From positions 227,975 to 291,974 of the forward strand of contig NZ_JBOIUB010000008.1 of NCBI RefSeq assembly GCF_050749885.1: a DNA stretch of 64,000 bases. Reading direction: 5' to 3'. Both the position numbers and the translations under genes were made by a program. This stretch comes from Zooshikella sp050749885 (GTDB taxonomy: Bacteria > Pseudomonadota > Gammaproteobacteria > Pseudomonadales > Zooshikellaceae). Below the pieces are notes generated by a model. That model did not search any database. It had not been told where the DNA came from and was given only the letters and a program-made list of their open reading frames with translations. Positions 35,754-44,777 of the stretch are shown piece by piece (within the stretch, counting starts at the first letter, position 1; each line of letters opens with the position of its first letter).

Positions 35754-38700
35754 ATGTTGCGAGATTTTTTCAATAACTTAAGCTTGAAGAATAAGCTTAC
35801 TTTTACCTATTTGGTAATTAGTATAGCACCTTTTATCATCATTTCCTTTCTAATGCTGAGCTACTTTACAAAGAATCTAGAACAGCAAGCATTTAATCAG
35901 CTATCATCATTAAGGGATGTCAAAAAAAGTCACTTGGATGAGTACATTAAACAAGTCCAAGATCAAATACAATATCTTGTTGGTAACATTGATAGTAAGT
36001 TTGATAGTACAAGTAATACTTATATGTTAAATTATTTGGCTAGTTTTAGGGAAGATATAAAGCCTTTAGCAGAAGCTGATAAAGATGATTATAATGTCTT
36101 ACAGAAGTTGTTTATAGTCGGTACGGAATCTGAGAAAACTGACATAAAGGCAAATAGAGATTATTATGATTATACGCATGAAGATATTCATCCTTTCTTA
36201 AAAAAAATAGTCGATCAGTTTGGCTTTGATAATTTATATTTGGTTACCAATAATGGAAATATTGTTTATTCTGTAATTAAAGAAAAAAGTTTTGGTCAAA
36301 ACTTAGTGAGTGGGGAATATTCTAATACTGGTTTAGGAAAAGCGTTTAAAAGCGCAAAGCAGGCTGTAAATAAACATATAGAGAATAATATTATATTTAT
36401 AGATTTTGATAAAATTGACTCCAAAATATCATCATTTATTTCTGTGCCACTTTATGAATATCGTAAGTTTCAAGGGGCTGTAATCTTTCAGTTACCTTTT
36501 GAAAAAGTTGACAAAGTAATGTCTGCCAGGACTGGGCTGGGTAGTACGGGTGAAACATATCTTGTTGGACAAGATCATTTCATGAGATCTAATGGATATC
36601 GCGCGCCTGATAGGTATTCACTTGAATCAACCGTTTCTGGTAATAGTACTTCTTCAGTATCAACAGTGGCTGTTAATGAAGCATTGAACGGTAAAACGGA
36701 TATCTTAGTTACAACATCTTATTTAGATGATGAGGTATTAAGCGCTTATACTCCTATCAATGTATTTAATATGCGTTGGGCGCTTGTTGCAGAAGTTACC
36801 ACTAAAGAGGCATTTGCAACGATTAAACAATTGCAACAACTTGCTATTTTAATAGCAGTTGTTGTCATTGGCGTGATTTTTTTAATTGGTTATTTAACTG
36901 CAAGCACTATTGCTAAGCCTATCCTTGCGTTAACCACTATTGCAGAAAAAATAGCAGGAGGAAACTTACAGCAAGCAATAAATATACAGCGTAAGGACGA
37001 AATTGGTAGTTTAGCGAGTAGTTTTGCTACAATGAGAGAGGCAGTTGCAGATAAAATACATAAAATTGAGCAGCAAAACATAGAACTTAAAAAGCTTGAT
37101 GAGTTTAAAAATGATTTGCTAGCCAATACAACTCATGAGTTAAAGACACCATTAAATGGTATTATTGGTTTGGCTGAGTCGCTGGTTGGCCGTGTACCAG
37201 ACCGCTATAATAAAACATTAGTTAATATTATCAATAGTGGTCGCAGGTTATCTAACTTAGTCAATGATATTCTTGATGTAGCAAAGCTTAAACAAAAACA
37301 AATTCAATTAAAAACACAACCATTAAACCTTCGCCAAATTGTTGACTTAGATATTTCAATATCTGCTTCGTTAATTGGTAAAAAACCAGTTTCTTTAGTT
37401 AACTTGGTGCCCAATACCATTTGTGTTTGTGCTGATCAACATCGACTGCAGCAAATATTTCAAAACTTGATTGGCAATGCCATTAAATTTACCAATAGTG
37501 GCGAAGTTAAAATATTTGCTAAGCCTAGTAAAAATATTGTAGAAATCATTGTCAGTGATACTGGGATTGGTATTAATCCAGAAGATCAAATGCGTATTTT
37601 TGATGCTTTTGAACAAACTGACTCTGGCGCTAATCGTAGTTATGGTGGTACTGGTTTAGGTTTGGCGATAACCAAGCAACTTGTGGAGCTTCATGGTGGA
37701 AATATTCGAGTAGAATCTACACCAGCAAAAGGAACACGTTTTATTTTTACTCTTTCTATCAGTGATGAGTTACCAAAAATTAATCATGATTTAGCACAAT
37801 ATCAGGAGTCAAGCCTAGAGGCTCCTGTTGAGTTTAGTGAGATACTTGAATCTCCCCAAATAAACCAAGGTCAAGTAAAAGACTTTGTTATATTAGCGGT
37901 GGATGACGAACCGATTAACCTGGATATTATTTTAAATCACTTAAGTGAAAGTAGTCTTCAGGTTATTCCTGCCCATTCTGGGGAAGAAGCGTTAATCTGT
38001 GTTAGGGAGAAAAAACCAGACCTTGTGTTATTAGATGTTATGATGCCAGAAATGGATGGATATGAAGTTTGCCAAATATTACGTGAGGAGTTTACAAGTT
38101 ATGATTTGCCCATCATCTTTCTAACGGCTCGTAATCAGTTGAGAGATCTAGTACATGGTTTTAATATGGGGGGTAATGATTACTTAACTAAACCATTCTT
38201 TAAAGATGAACTGTTAGCTAGGGTTAAAATTCAATTAGAGCTACTAACGCATCGCAAGCGTATGAGCCAGTTGCATCAGTTTTCAAATAATATTTGTGAG
38301 TTTAAGTCTCATGAAGAAATGGTGATGGCGACTTATAAGTTACTGGTTAATGACCCCTTAATAGATGATGCAGCTACATTTTTTGAAGGGAAAACGCTCA
38401 GTAATAGTGCATCAACTGACAACTTGCTAGCTCGTTATCCATCATGCTTAGAACAAGAAGCAGAATTCATTGAGACTAGTCATAAGTCAGTTGCGATGTT
38501 TGTTAAAATATCTAGTTATTACACATTAGCTGCGTCTTTTCCAAAGTCTTCCTCTGAAGAGTGGATACGTAACATAGCACTACAAACACAAAGAAGCGTT
38601 GAGCAAATACGTCGTATAAGCGCAAACCCAGATAATGCACTTATCCAAAAGCATATCACACCCATTCTACATAGCATTCTCTATATCAAGGTTGAAAAAA

Positions 38701-38972
38701 ACTATTGTGTTGTGGTTAAACTGATCAACGATGATATAAAGGAAGAAATTATCCGAATTCCACTTAAGAAGATTCTTTTTTTCATCGAGAGTGAACTTTT
38801 ATTTCAGGTTCACCGATCCTATATAGTCAGCCCTAGTAGAATAAAATCCATTAGTAGCAGCCAGCTAACTATTTATCTGGAGTTTGATCAGCAAGTTCCA
38901 TTAGCAAAGAAATACTTACCTGAGCTTAAAAAACACTATCCAGAAAAATTTAAAGGTGCTTTGCTGGTGTAG
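35754..38972 (+). CDS. Membrane hybrid histidine kinase: dCache-HAMP-HisKA-HATPase-REC-LytTR
   Basis: A 1072-residue sensor. Order: membrane helix (about 15-37); periplasmic dCache-like sensor (40-355, with QFGFDNLYLVTNNGNIVYSV, FISVPLYEYRKFQGAVIFQL and GLGSTGETYLVGQDH); second membrane helix (362-383); HAMP (384-437); HisKA with phospho-acceptor His461 in TTHELKTPLNGIIGLAE; ATPase domain with NLIGNAIKFTNSGEVKI, DTGIGINPEDQMRIFDAFEQ and GGTGLGLAIT; receiver domain (710-830) with Asp761 in LLDVMMPEMDGYEV and Lys813 in LTKPF; an unassigned helical region (840-960); and a C-terminal LytTR-like DNA-binding domain (970-1066) with LLFQVHRSYIVSPSRIKSIS and VPLAKKYLPELKKHYP. A LytTR output on a membrane-bound kinase is unusual. 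Coupled to the upstream binding-protein gene. Confidence 0.87.
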   Translation: MLRDFFNNLSLKNKLTFTYLVISIAPFIIISFLMLSYFTKNLEQQAFNQLSSLRDVKKSHLDEYIKQVQDQIQYLVGNIDSKFDSTSNTYMLNYLASFREDIKPLAEADKDDYNVLQKLFIVGTESEKTDIKANRDYYDYTHEDIHPFLKKIVDQFGFDNLYLVTNNGNIVYSVIKEKSFGQNLVSGEYSNTGLGKAFKSAKQAVNKHIENNIIFIDFDKIDSKISSFISVPLYEYRKFQGAVIFQLPFEKVDKVMSARTGLGSTGETYLVGQDHFMRSNGYRAPDRYSLESTVSGNSTSSVSTVAVNEALNGKTDILVTTSYLDDEVLSAYTPINVFNMRWALVAEVTTKEAFATIKQLQQLAILIAVVVIGVIFLIGYLTASTIAKPILALTTIAEKIAGGNLQQAINIQRKDEIGSLASSFATMREAVADKIHKIEQQNIELKKLDEFKNDLLANTTHELKTPLNGIIGLAESLVGRVPDRYNKTLVNIINSGRRLSNLVNDILDVAKLKQKQIQLKTQPLNLRQIVDLDISISASLIGKKPVSLVNLVPNTICVCADQHRLQQIFQNLIGNAIKFTNSGEVKIFAKPSKNIVEIIVSDTGIGINPEDQMRIFDAFEQTDSGANRSYGGTGLGLAITKQLVELHGGNIRVESTPAKGTRFIFTLSISDELPKINHDLAQYQESSLEAPVEFSEILESPQINQGQVKDFVILAVDDEPINLDIILNHLSESSLQVIPAHSGEEALICVREKKPDLVLLDVMMPEMDGYEVCQILREEFTSYDLPIIFLTARNQLRDLVHGFNMGGNDYLTKPFFKDELLARVKIQLELLTHRKRMSQLHQFSNNICEFKSHEEMVMATYKLLVNDPLIDDAATFFEGKTLSNSASTDNLLARYPSCLEQEAEFIETSHKSVAMFVKISSYYTLAASFPKSSSEEWIRNIALQTQRSVEQIRRISANPDNALIQKHITPILHSILYIKVEKNYCVVVKLINDDIKEEIIRIPLKKILFFIESELLFQVHRSYIVSPSRIKSISSSQLTIYLEFDQQVPLAKKYLPELKKHYPEKFKGALLV

Positions 38973-38996
38973 CATTTCTGATCTGTAAAATGTTTA

Positions 38997-39027
38997 ACCC
39001 TCTTAACTACTAGGTAACTAAGAGGGT
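38997..39027. terminator. Stem-loop between convergent genes
   Basis: ACCCTCTTA (38997-39005) pairs with TAAGAGGGT (39019-39027). It lies between the stops of the hybrid kinase and the Vps62-like gene and may end both transcripts; T runs are weak. Confidence 0.6.
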
Positions 39028-39086
39028 ATATCGGAGACAGTTTAACCTACTTTATACTATCTATTGTGTATAACTCAGTGGATGGT

Positions 39087-40727
39087 TTAAAACTCATTAT
39101 TGTTCCAATCGCCTTTAGTACCAATGTTGGTTGGACCACCTTGGTTTTCTTTATAGAATTTAGAGAATAGGGCAGCACCAATTGAAGCAGCAGGAGAACC
39201 TCCTATGAAAGGACCAAAGAAGTCTCTTGCTACTTTTTCAGCTTGTTCAATGGTCATATGAACATCTTTGACAGGTCCCCATCTGAATTCCATTTTTGCC
39301 CAGTCAACAGGGCTGTAGTTTACAATATGGTATTTACCATCTTCGTAACTGTTAAAACGATTGCCTCTAGCTGTGTAGTTCTTTAGATCAACATCAAGGT
39401 GTCCAATACACTGCCCAAAGATTTCCTGTATACACTTATGCATAACTCTATGATTATTATCACTCTGGTTAGCATAGCTAGCATGCCCATTTTTTGAAGA
39501 ATAAATAACGATGTGGGTGCCATCCCATTCAAGTTGATTAGGTGCTCTTTTTTCTCCGTAATTATGCTGAGAGAAATAGACTGAAGTGAGAGACTTATTA
39601 CTATTATCAAAACGAAGTGTTACATGTTCCCAGTCACCTGTATGTTCACCAAATGGCTTTAGTTCACCAGTATGATTATAAATCTCTCCGAAACGCACTT
39701 TAGCAGTACCTGGACCATTGTATGCGTAAAAATACCAAAACTGGATGTCTGTATAACCAGGGATAGTATCCTTAATGTGAACGATGGCTTTTGCCGCATT
39801 TAGGTCGCCAGGTCTAGAGGCACTATCATTAGCGGGTTCTAGCCAGATATTATTGTTAACATCGCTATTAATGTTACCTGCAGCTTTTATGTAGTCATAA
39901 TTGGCTTTAAAAGTATCCGTTGTGGTTTTTATTTTATTGCCTTTAGAGTTAACCAGATAAGCTTGATTGATGTATCTAAAAGGTGAGTCTAGTTTATATC
40001 TTTCATCTGGGTGCAAGTATAAAATGGGACCATGCTTTTTAACCAACTCCGTCACTTCTGCCTGCGATAGTTTAGCTGCTAATATTGAAGCTTTTTTAAG
40101 TACGTTAAATAGTGAACTTCCACCAGGAGCAGAGTGACTATTATTCCCCACAAAAGAATTAACACTGATTCCATTTGAGTCTTTTGCTACAATTTTCCAA
40201 GAACCAAAGTCATCATCAGCACCTGTGCCACTATCATCCCAAATCCAACCCCCTAGCTTTCCTGAAACAACAAGATCGCTTTTGACACAGCGCACCTCAT
40301 CCAAGGAAGGTTGACCATGGTGTCGACTAACAACGGTACCTAAGCATTTGTAGCCATTGGGTGGATTTGGTTGCCAAAAAGAACCGTCCCAGTCTGCCCC
40401 TGAACCTGAGTCTTTCCAAATTCTTGAATAGCTGACGGGTCTAACGAGTGAGCCTGGCACCAATTCCTTCACTACAACAGATGCTTCAGTAGGATGGCCA
40501 TATCCACCATGCCCATAATGACCTAGCCGATAAAATCCTGCTGGCGGTTTAGGGCTATAATAGCTGCCATCATGATCTCCTCCAGAGCCTTTGTCCCACC
40601 ATACCAAGTCATATTCGTTGACGTACTTTATTTCTAAGGAGTTAGCTGTTGGGTCATTATTAGCGTAACCTGTGGCTGCTGTACTAATACAGGCGACAAG
40701 AGCAGTAAACGTAAGTATTTTGTTCAT
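39087..40727 (-). CDS. Secreted Vps62-like protein (DUF946)
   Basis: A 546-residue exported protein: signal peptide MNKILTFTALVACISTAATG then YA. Two or three N-terminal repeats (38-180) share a W-W/K-D-S/K-G-S/T-G-x-D-x-D-G-S-x-x-x-P-x-P-P-x-G pattern (WWDKGSGGDHDGSYYSPKPP; WKDSGSGADWDGSFWQPNPP; WDDSGTGADDDFGSW). The C-terminal part fits Vps62/DUF946: HGPILYLHPDERYKLDSPF, IQFWYFYAYNGPG, GEHTGDWEHVTLRF (360-373), VYFSQHNYGEKR and HIVIYSSKNGHASYANQSDN. Vps62 in yeast is a vacuolar-targeting protein of unclear biochemistry. The DWEHV core resembles the metal site of NLP toxins. It lies in a cluster of exported proteins; function unknown, possibly an interaction factor or hydrolase. Confidence 0.82.
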   Translation of the reverse strand: MNKILTFTALVACISTAATGYANNDPTANSLEIKYVNEYDLVWWDKGSGGDHDGSYYSPKPPAGFYRLGHYGHGGYGHPTEASVVVKELVPGSLVRPVSYSRIWKDSGSGADWDGSFWQPNPPNGYKCLGTVVSRHHGQPSLDEVRCVKSDLVVSGKLGGWIWDDSGTGADDDFGSWKIVAKDSNGISVNSFVGNNSHSAPGGSSLFNVLKKASILAAKLSQAEVTELVKKHGPILYLHPDERYKLDSPFRYINQAYLVNSKGNKIKTTTDTFKANYDYIKAAGNINSDVNNNIWLEPANDSASRPGDLNAAKAIVHIKDTIPGYTDIQFWYFYAYNGPGTAKVRFGEIYNHTGELKPFGEHTGDWEHVTLRFDNSNKSLTSVYFSQHNYGEKRAPNQLEWDGTHIVIYSSKNGHASYANQSDNNHRVMHKCIQEIFGQCIGHLDVDLKNYTARGNRFNSYEDGKYHIVNYSPVDWAKMEFRWGPVKDVHMTIEQAEKVARDFFGPFIGGSPAASIGAALFSKFYKENQGGPTNIGTKGDWNNNEF

Positions 40728-40958
40728 AAAATTTATCCCTATTTTATGAGGTCCGATAATTAACCTGAAAATGAAGCTTACTTTAGAAAAACGTTATTAT
40801 CGCTTTTCGATATGTTTACCACTCTATCCTGCGGACTAGGGTAAATCTAATAGTTTGGGATTAAGTCATTGGTTTTGGGATAAAACAAAAGCTTGCTGGG
40901 ATAACGTATGAGTCTAATGGGATAAGACTGGCAGGGTATCGTTATCACAGTCAGCAAA

Positions 40959-42275
40959 TTATCTCGACTCAAATGGCCCAAACACTGCAGTTACTTTCCG
41001 TTCGATTGTTGAATCATCTAATAGAATAACTTGGTATTTTTTTCCTGCTTCATAGACTCTAACAACAATATGTCCTTGGGTTGAAGTGTAAGCTTTGCTT
41101 ACTTTAGAACCAATGACATTCTTCGTTGCGGCTAACAAGTTGTTTGCACAAATATAACGCTTTCCAGGATAAAGTGATGTTGATGAGATACGGCTTAATA
41201 CTTCATCATTGGGGTGATCAGATGACCAGCTTTGCTGAATCCAGACTTTAGGGCGAATAGTTCGAACAAAGAAGGTGCTTTGAGAGTCACTATTACCATG
41301 ATGATTCAGCGTAGCAACATCGACAGGACCAATAACAGGGGCTACTTTAGCTTCTTCACTGGAAAAGTTAGGAGAAGCGTAGTCATCATTACCTGAAATA
41401 TCACCTCCAGTATAATAGTCAAATGCTCCATAACTGATACGCAGGCCAATACTGAGATTGTTTTCACCTGGTATTTTATCATCATCAAACAGTGAAAATG
41501 TCGTATTGTACCATCCTGTCCATGCCTTTCCATTGCCATGAATATTAGCAACGGAGAATGCAGGGTAATTATTGGGGTGATTTTTCAGCTTGATTTGCTG
41601 TTTAGAGCCGACATCAATTCTTTGTACTTGCATACCTTGTGTCTTATGACAATCAATAAATTGCCAATAAGCTTTCATGGTTTTTATAAAAGACTGATCA
41701 TCAAAGTCTTGAGAAGAATACATTTTCTTCTTGTAAGCTTCCGACAACATGGATTCAGGTAATGAATAACCAGGATAGGCTCTATCAATCAAAGTTTTTA
41801 TAGGAATAGACTCGGCAACTTCTGTTATACCAGAAACTTGGAAGTCACCTAGCTTAGAACGTTTTGAGGTTTCATCAATTTCACGCATATGATCTTCGTG
41901 AAAATGTGTGATCAAAGCATAATCTAAGTTGGCTGTCTCCTTTTTTGGATGAAACTGACGTATGTAGTCAATAATCCACTCTCCAGCTGTCTTTGAATCA
42001 TCTGGTACAAGCTTTGCGTTTCTTGCTGTTAAGGTTCGAGGTCGAGACTCAGAGATATCCCCTGCATCAATTAATAATGTCGTACTGTCAGGAAAGACAA
42101 TAAATGCGGCATCACCACGCCCTGTATTAATATGATGAATATCTAAATAACCAGTTTGCCATTTTGGTAAATCATTACCTACTAAGCTTGAATTTATGGT
42201 TTTAGCTATTATTTTTGATGAAAAAATAATCAGTATGCTGCTGATAATATAAAGAAAATTACGTGCACAAGTCAT
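40959..42275 (-). CDS. Exported metallo-beta-lactamase-fold hydrolase
   Basis: A 438-residue protein with an N-terminal signal (NFLYIISSILIIFSSKIIA). The domain starts DIHHINTGRGDAAFIVFPDS, TTLLIDAGD, then the metal motif ALITHFHEDHMREID (HxHxDH) and, further on, VDVATLNHHGNSDSQSTFFV. This is the ComEC/Rec2-like branch of the metallo-beta-lactamase superfamily, related to exported phosphodiesterases and nucleases. A zinc-dependent phosphoester hydrolase acting outside the cytoplasm is likely; substrate unknown. An insertion of about 120 residues (SEAYKKKMYSSQDFDDQSFI to LSIGLRISYG) separates the motif from the second half. It lies 231 bases after the Vps62 gene start and is monocistronic or in a loose unit with it. 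Confidence 0.8.
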   Translation of the reverse strand: MTCARNFLYIISSILIIFSSKIIAKTINSSLVGNDLPKWQTGYLDIHHINTGRGDAAFIVFPDSTTLLIDAGDISESRPRTLTARNAKLVPDDSKTAGEWIIDYIRQFHPKKETANLDYALITHFHEDHMREIDETSKRSKLGDFQVSGITEVAESIPIKTLIDRAYPGYSLPESMLSEAYKKKMYSSQDFDDQSFIKTMKAYWQFIDCHKTQGMQVQRIDVGSKQQIKLKNHPNNYPAFSVANIHGNGKAWTGWYNTTFSLFDDDKIPGENNLSIGLRISYGAFDYYTGGDISGNDDYASPNFSSEEAKVAPVIGPVDVATLNHHGNSDSQSTFFVRTIRPKVWIQQSWSSDHPNDEVLSRISSTSLYPGKRYICANNLLAATKNVIGSKVSKAYTSTQGHIVVRVYEAGKKYQVILLDDSTIERKVTAVFGPFESR

Positions 42276-42408
42276 TTCAAAATACTTCTTATCCCTAACA
42301 GGGGTTATGTTATCCCAAATAGGTTATTATGGGAGAAAATAATATTATTTCTCCCATTTTTGTTTTGTGTATAAAATTTTTCTTATTCAAAAAAGACTAA
42401 AATTTGTG
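42276..42408. other. Short gap with promoter region of the hydrolase
   Basis: AT-rich spacer upstream of the minus-strand hydrolase. GTTATCCCAAATAGGTTATTATGGGA at 42308-42333 contains a partly symmetrical TCCCA / TGGGA pair; no further signal is clear. Confidence 0.35.
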
Positions 42409-42536
42409 TTATACCCTTCACGAATGATTTCTAGGTTTTGTTATCTTCACTCCTCACCCCAATCACCTATTAATATAGGATCATGGGGCTTCATCACTCG
42501 ATGGCCGCACCTAAAAACCATTCGTATTGGGTATAA
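42409..42536. repeat. 128-bp MITE-like element with 28-bp terminal inverted repeats
   Basis: Left end 42409-42436 begins TTATACCC, then CGAATG and TAGGT; right end 42509-42536 reads the same in reverse complement, with TTATACCC, CGAATG and AGGT kept in place. The 72-base interior has no reading frame. It sits four bases from the stop of the choice-of-anchor gene and may also act as its transcription end. A shorter relative lies at 1087-1154. Size, non-coding interior and terminal repeats fit a miniature inverted-repeat element. Confidence 0.68.
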
Positions 42537-42540
42537 AAAA

Positions 42541-44319
42541 CTAAAAATTAATTTGGTAAACAGAGGTAGTACCGCTTACTTCGTTACCAACGGAAAGAAA
42601 ATGTTGCCCATTGCGCTGGAAGTATTCTATTGATTCTGGACCAAGATCTCCGGCTTTAGGGTTATAAATGCCGTTATCGCACTCACCATTATTAACTTTG
42701 GTGCATACACTCTCATTGTAGTTCCGATGGTTAACATAAGTAATGAACTTAACCATTGCAGGATCAGAAATATCGTAAACCATGATGCCCCCTTGGCGTT
42801 CTAAACCAATAAATGCGTAGTGGCGGCCATTAATATAAGCGACTTCAATAGCCTCTGGTTCGACACCTTTATCATCACTACGGTCATCACCGCTATCATT
42901 GTTGTCATTAGTGCTATTAAAGTGTTGTTTTTCGCTGGTTAGAACAATTTTTGCAAAGTCATCACCACTATCATAAACAAGCTGACCATGTTCATCCCAA
43001 ATGGAAAAAGAACGAGCGCCAAATAATTTTACTGGTTTGTTTGCAGGTATTTTTTTATTAGGTTTAACCAGCTTGAGTCGGCCAAGTTTTTTCTTATCTT
43101 TAAGTGATTTTGCTAAAGGGTGGTCTTTCGCGATATTCAGTTCTTTGCCACGTATTTCATCTGAGTGAGCAATACAAAAACCTTGTTTAGTGGTGTAGTC
43201 ATTTGTGCCTTTGAAATCGTCACTGTCCCAAAAGTAGCCTAATTGATCACATATATGTTGAGTGGTGGTAAAACCATACTCTCTTCCATCACCCTCGTTG
43301 GCCGTTACAATATACGTTTTTCCATTAACCGTATAACTGGCAATACTGTCAGGCATATATAGGCTTTCAAGCTGTGGGTAGTATTTAAGATGACCAGCGA
43401 CGTTGTCTTTATTAGATGCATCTAACCCATAAGATGCCCATGATTTACCTCCAAGGCCAAAAATAGTATCAATTCGGGCAGATTTTACATCAATTTTAGC
43501 CAGTGCATTGTTTTCCTGTAATGAAGCAAAAAGCTTTCCGTTGGTAGTAAATGTTAAATACTCTGGTTCAAGGTCTTGAGCAACTGTAGCATTCGGGCCA
43601 GAAATACGAACAGTGTTTGGTAGCTCATGATGGCGAGAATTGCCTGCATTAAATGCTTTAAAGTTTATTTGCTTGACCTCAGCATTTAATGCTCCATGGC
43701 TTAAGTCAACAAGGGTAATACTACCCTCAGGGTCTACTTGATAGTTTGAACTTGGTTCCCCTTCATTTGCAGTAGCAATATAGCGACCGTCTTTTGAAAA
43801 GCTGACCATATCAGGTAGCGAACCAGCAGGAAACGTATTAATCAATGCTAGAGTATCTGAGCGATATAAACCTATAATGCCATGTGCTTGCTTATTTTCA
43901 TTTTCGATAGCAACGGCAATAAGCCCTTGATGCGTTGCAACACTATTTGCCGCACCAATTTTAATGCCAGCATGCTTACCTGCTGATTGTAGATTAATCG
44001 CGCCTGTAGAATAAGGCTTGCCTTGATCATTTAAGCTTATGATATCTACTTGCTTGGCCTGGGCATTGACTACATAAAGTTTGTCTGTACAACTATCATA
44101 GCTGACAATTTCTGCTGCTGAGGTAGCAAAATCAGCATCCGCGATTGATGTTCCTATTAACGTTAAACCACTAACAGGTGCTGTACTTTGTGCTGAAGGT
44201 TGAGATGCATGACACTCAATTTCTGGTTTTTTGATCTGCTGTGAGTCATTTGAAACGCATGCACCAATGTATGTACTTGTTAGGCATATTGTTAGTATGG
44301 ACTGTAGTTGTGTTTTCAC
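42541..44319 (-). CDS. Choice-of-anchor I family secreted beta-propeller protein
   Basis: A 592-residue exported protein, likely a lipoprotein (signal ILTICLTSTYIGACVSNDSQ; lipobox IGAC). Propeller-type repeats follow: SYDSCTDKLYVVNAQAKQVD, GAANSVATHQGLIAVAIENE, MVSFSKDGRYIATANEGEPS, ASYTVNGKTYIVTANEGDGR and PEAIEVAYINGRHYAFIGLE, ending with GGIMVYDISDPAMVKFITYV, a typical choice-of-anchor I set also seen in some phytase- or phosphatase-linked proteins. No catalytic residues are established for the family. The start codon is GTG at 44319, with AAGGA ten bases upstream. Acidic Asn/Asp-rich stretch (NSTNDNNDSGDDRSDD) near residue 470 may bind calcium. Divergent from the NLP gene. Confidence 0.83.
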   Translation of the reverse strand: MKTQLQSILTICLTSTYIGACVSNDSQQIKKPEIECHASQPSAQSTAPVSGLTLIGTSIADADFATSAAEIVSYDSCTDKLYVVNAQAKQVDIISLNDQGKPYSTGAINLQSAGKHAGIKIGAANSVATHQGLIAVAIENENKQAHGIIGLYRSDTLALINTFPAGSLPDMVSFSKDGRYIATANEGEPSSNYQVDPEGSITLVDLSHGALNAEVKQINFKAFNAGNSRHHELPNTVRISGPNATVAQDLEPEYLTFTTNGKLFASLQENNALAKIDVKSARIDTIFGLGGKSWASYGLDASNKDNVAGHLKYYPQLESLYMPDSIASYTVNGKTYIVTANEGDGREYGFTTTQHICDQLGYFWDSDDFKGTNDYTTKQGFCIAHSDEIRGKELNIAKDHPLAKSLKDKKKLGRLKLVKPNKKIPANKPVKLFGARSFSIWDEHGQLVYDSGDDFAKIVLTSEKQHFNSTNDNNDSGDDRSDDKGVEPEAIEVAYINGRHYAFIGLERQGGIMVYDISDPAMVKFITYVNHRNYNESVCTKVNNGECDNGIYNPKAGDLGPESIEYFQRNGQHFLSVGNEVSGTTSVYQINF

Positions 44320-44777
44320 AAAAGTTGGTTCCTTGTAACGAAGGTGATAAAAGAATAATACTATTATGTAATTAAATTGTTACATGCTGACTTATATTTA
44401 CTGGTACTATTCGTTTTTTTATTTTTTAGGTTTGATTAAGTAATCGGTTGTAATAATTATTGTTACTTTGAATTATTTACAATAACCGTATAAATGATAA
44501 AAAGTAATGACTGCTATTTTGGCTTAATGAAACTGTAAATGTATTTGTGCTATTACAATAAAAATGATTGAGTAAGTGTGGCATAAATAAGTTATTAAAA
44601 GATATACATGTTGATACCCTTTATAACTTGTTTGTAAATATACCTATAATATAGTTTAGTCATTGAAACGATAACATAATTGTTATCAACAAACGTACCA
44701 TTAATTTTATTTTTTTATAAGAATAATAACTACAGCCCTTTGAATTATAGCTCATCGTTTACAAAGGAACCTTTTAA
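44320..44777. other. AT-rich divergent region before the NLP gene
   Basis: 458 bases between two divergently transcribed secreted-protein genes. TATAAT at 44645-44650 could be a -10 box for the NLP gene, without a clear -35. AAAGGAACC just before 44778 supplies its ribosome-binding site. No other signal recognised. Confidence 0.5.
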
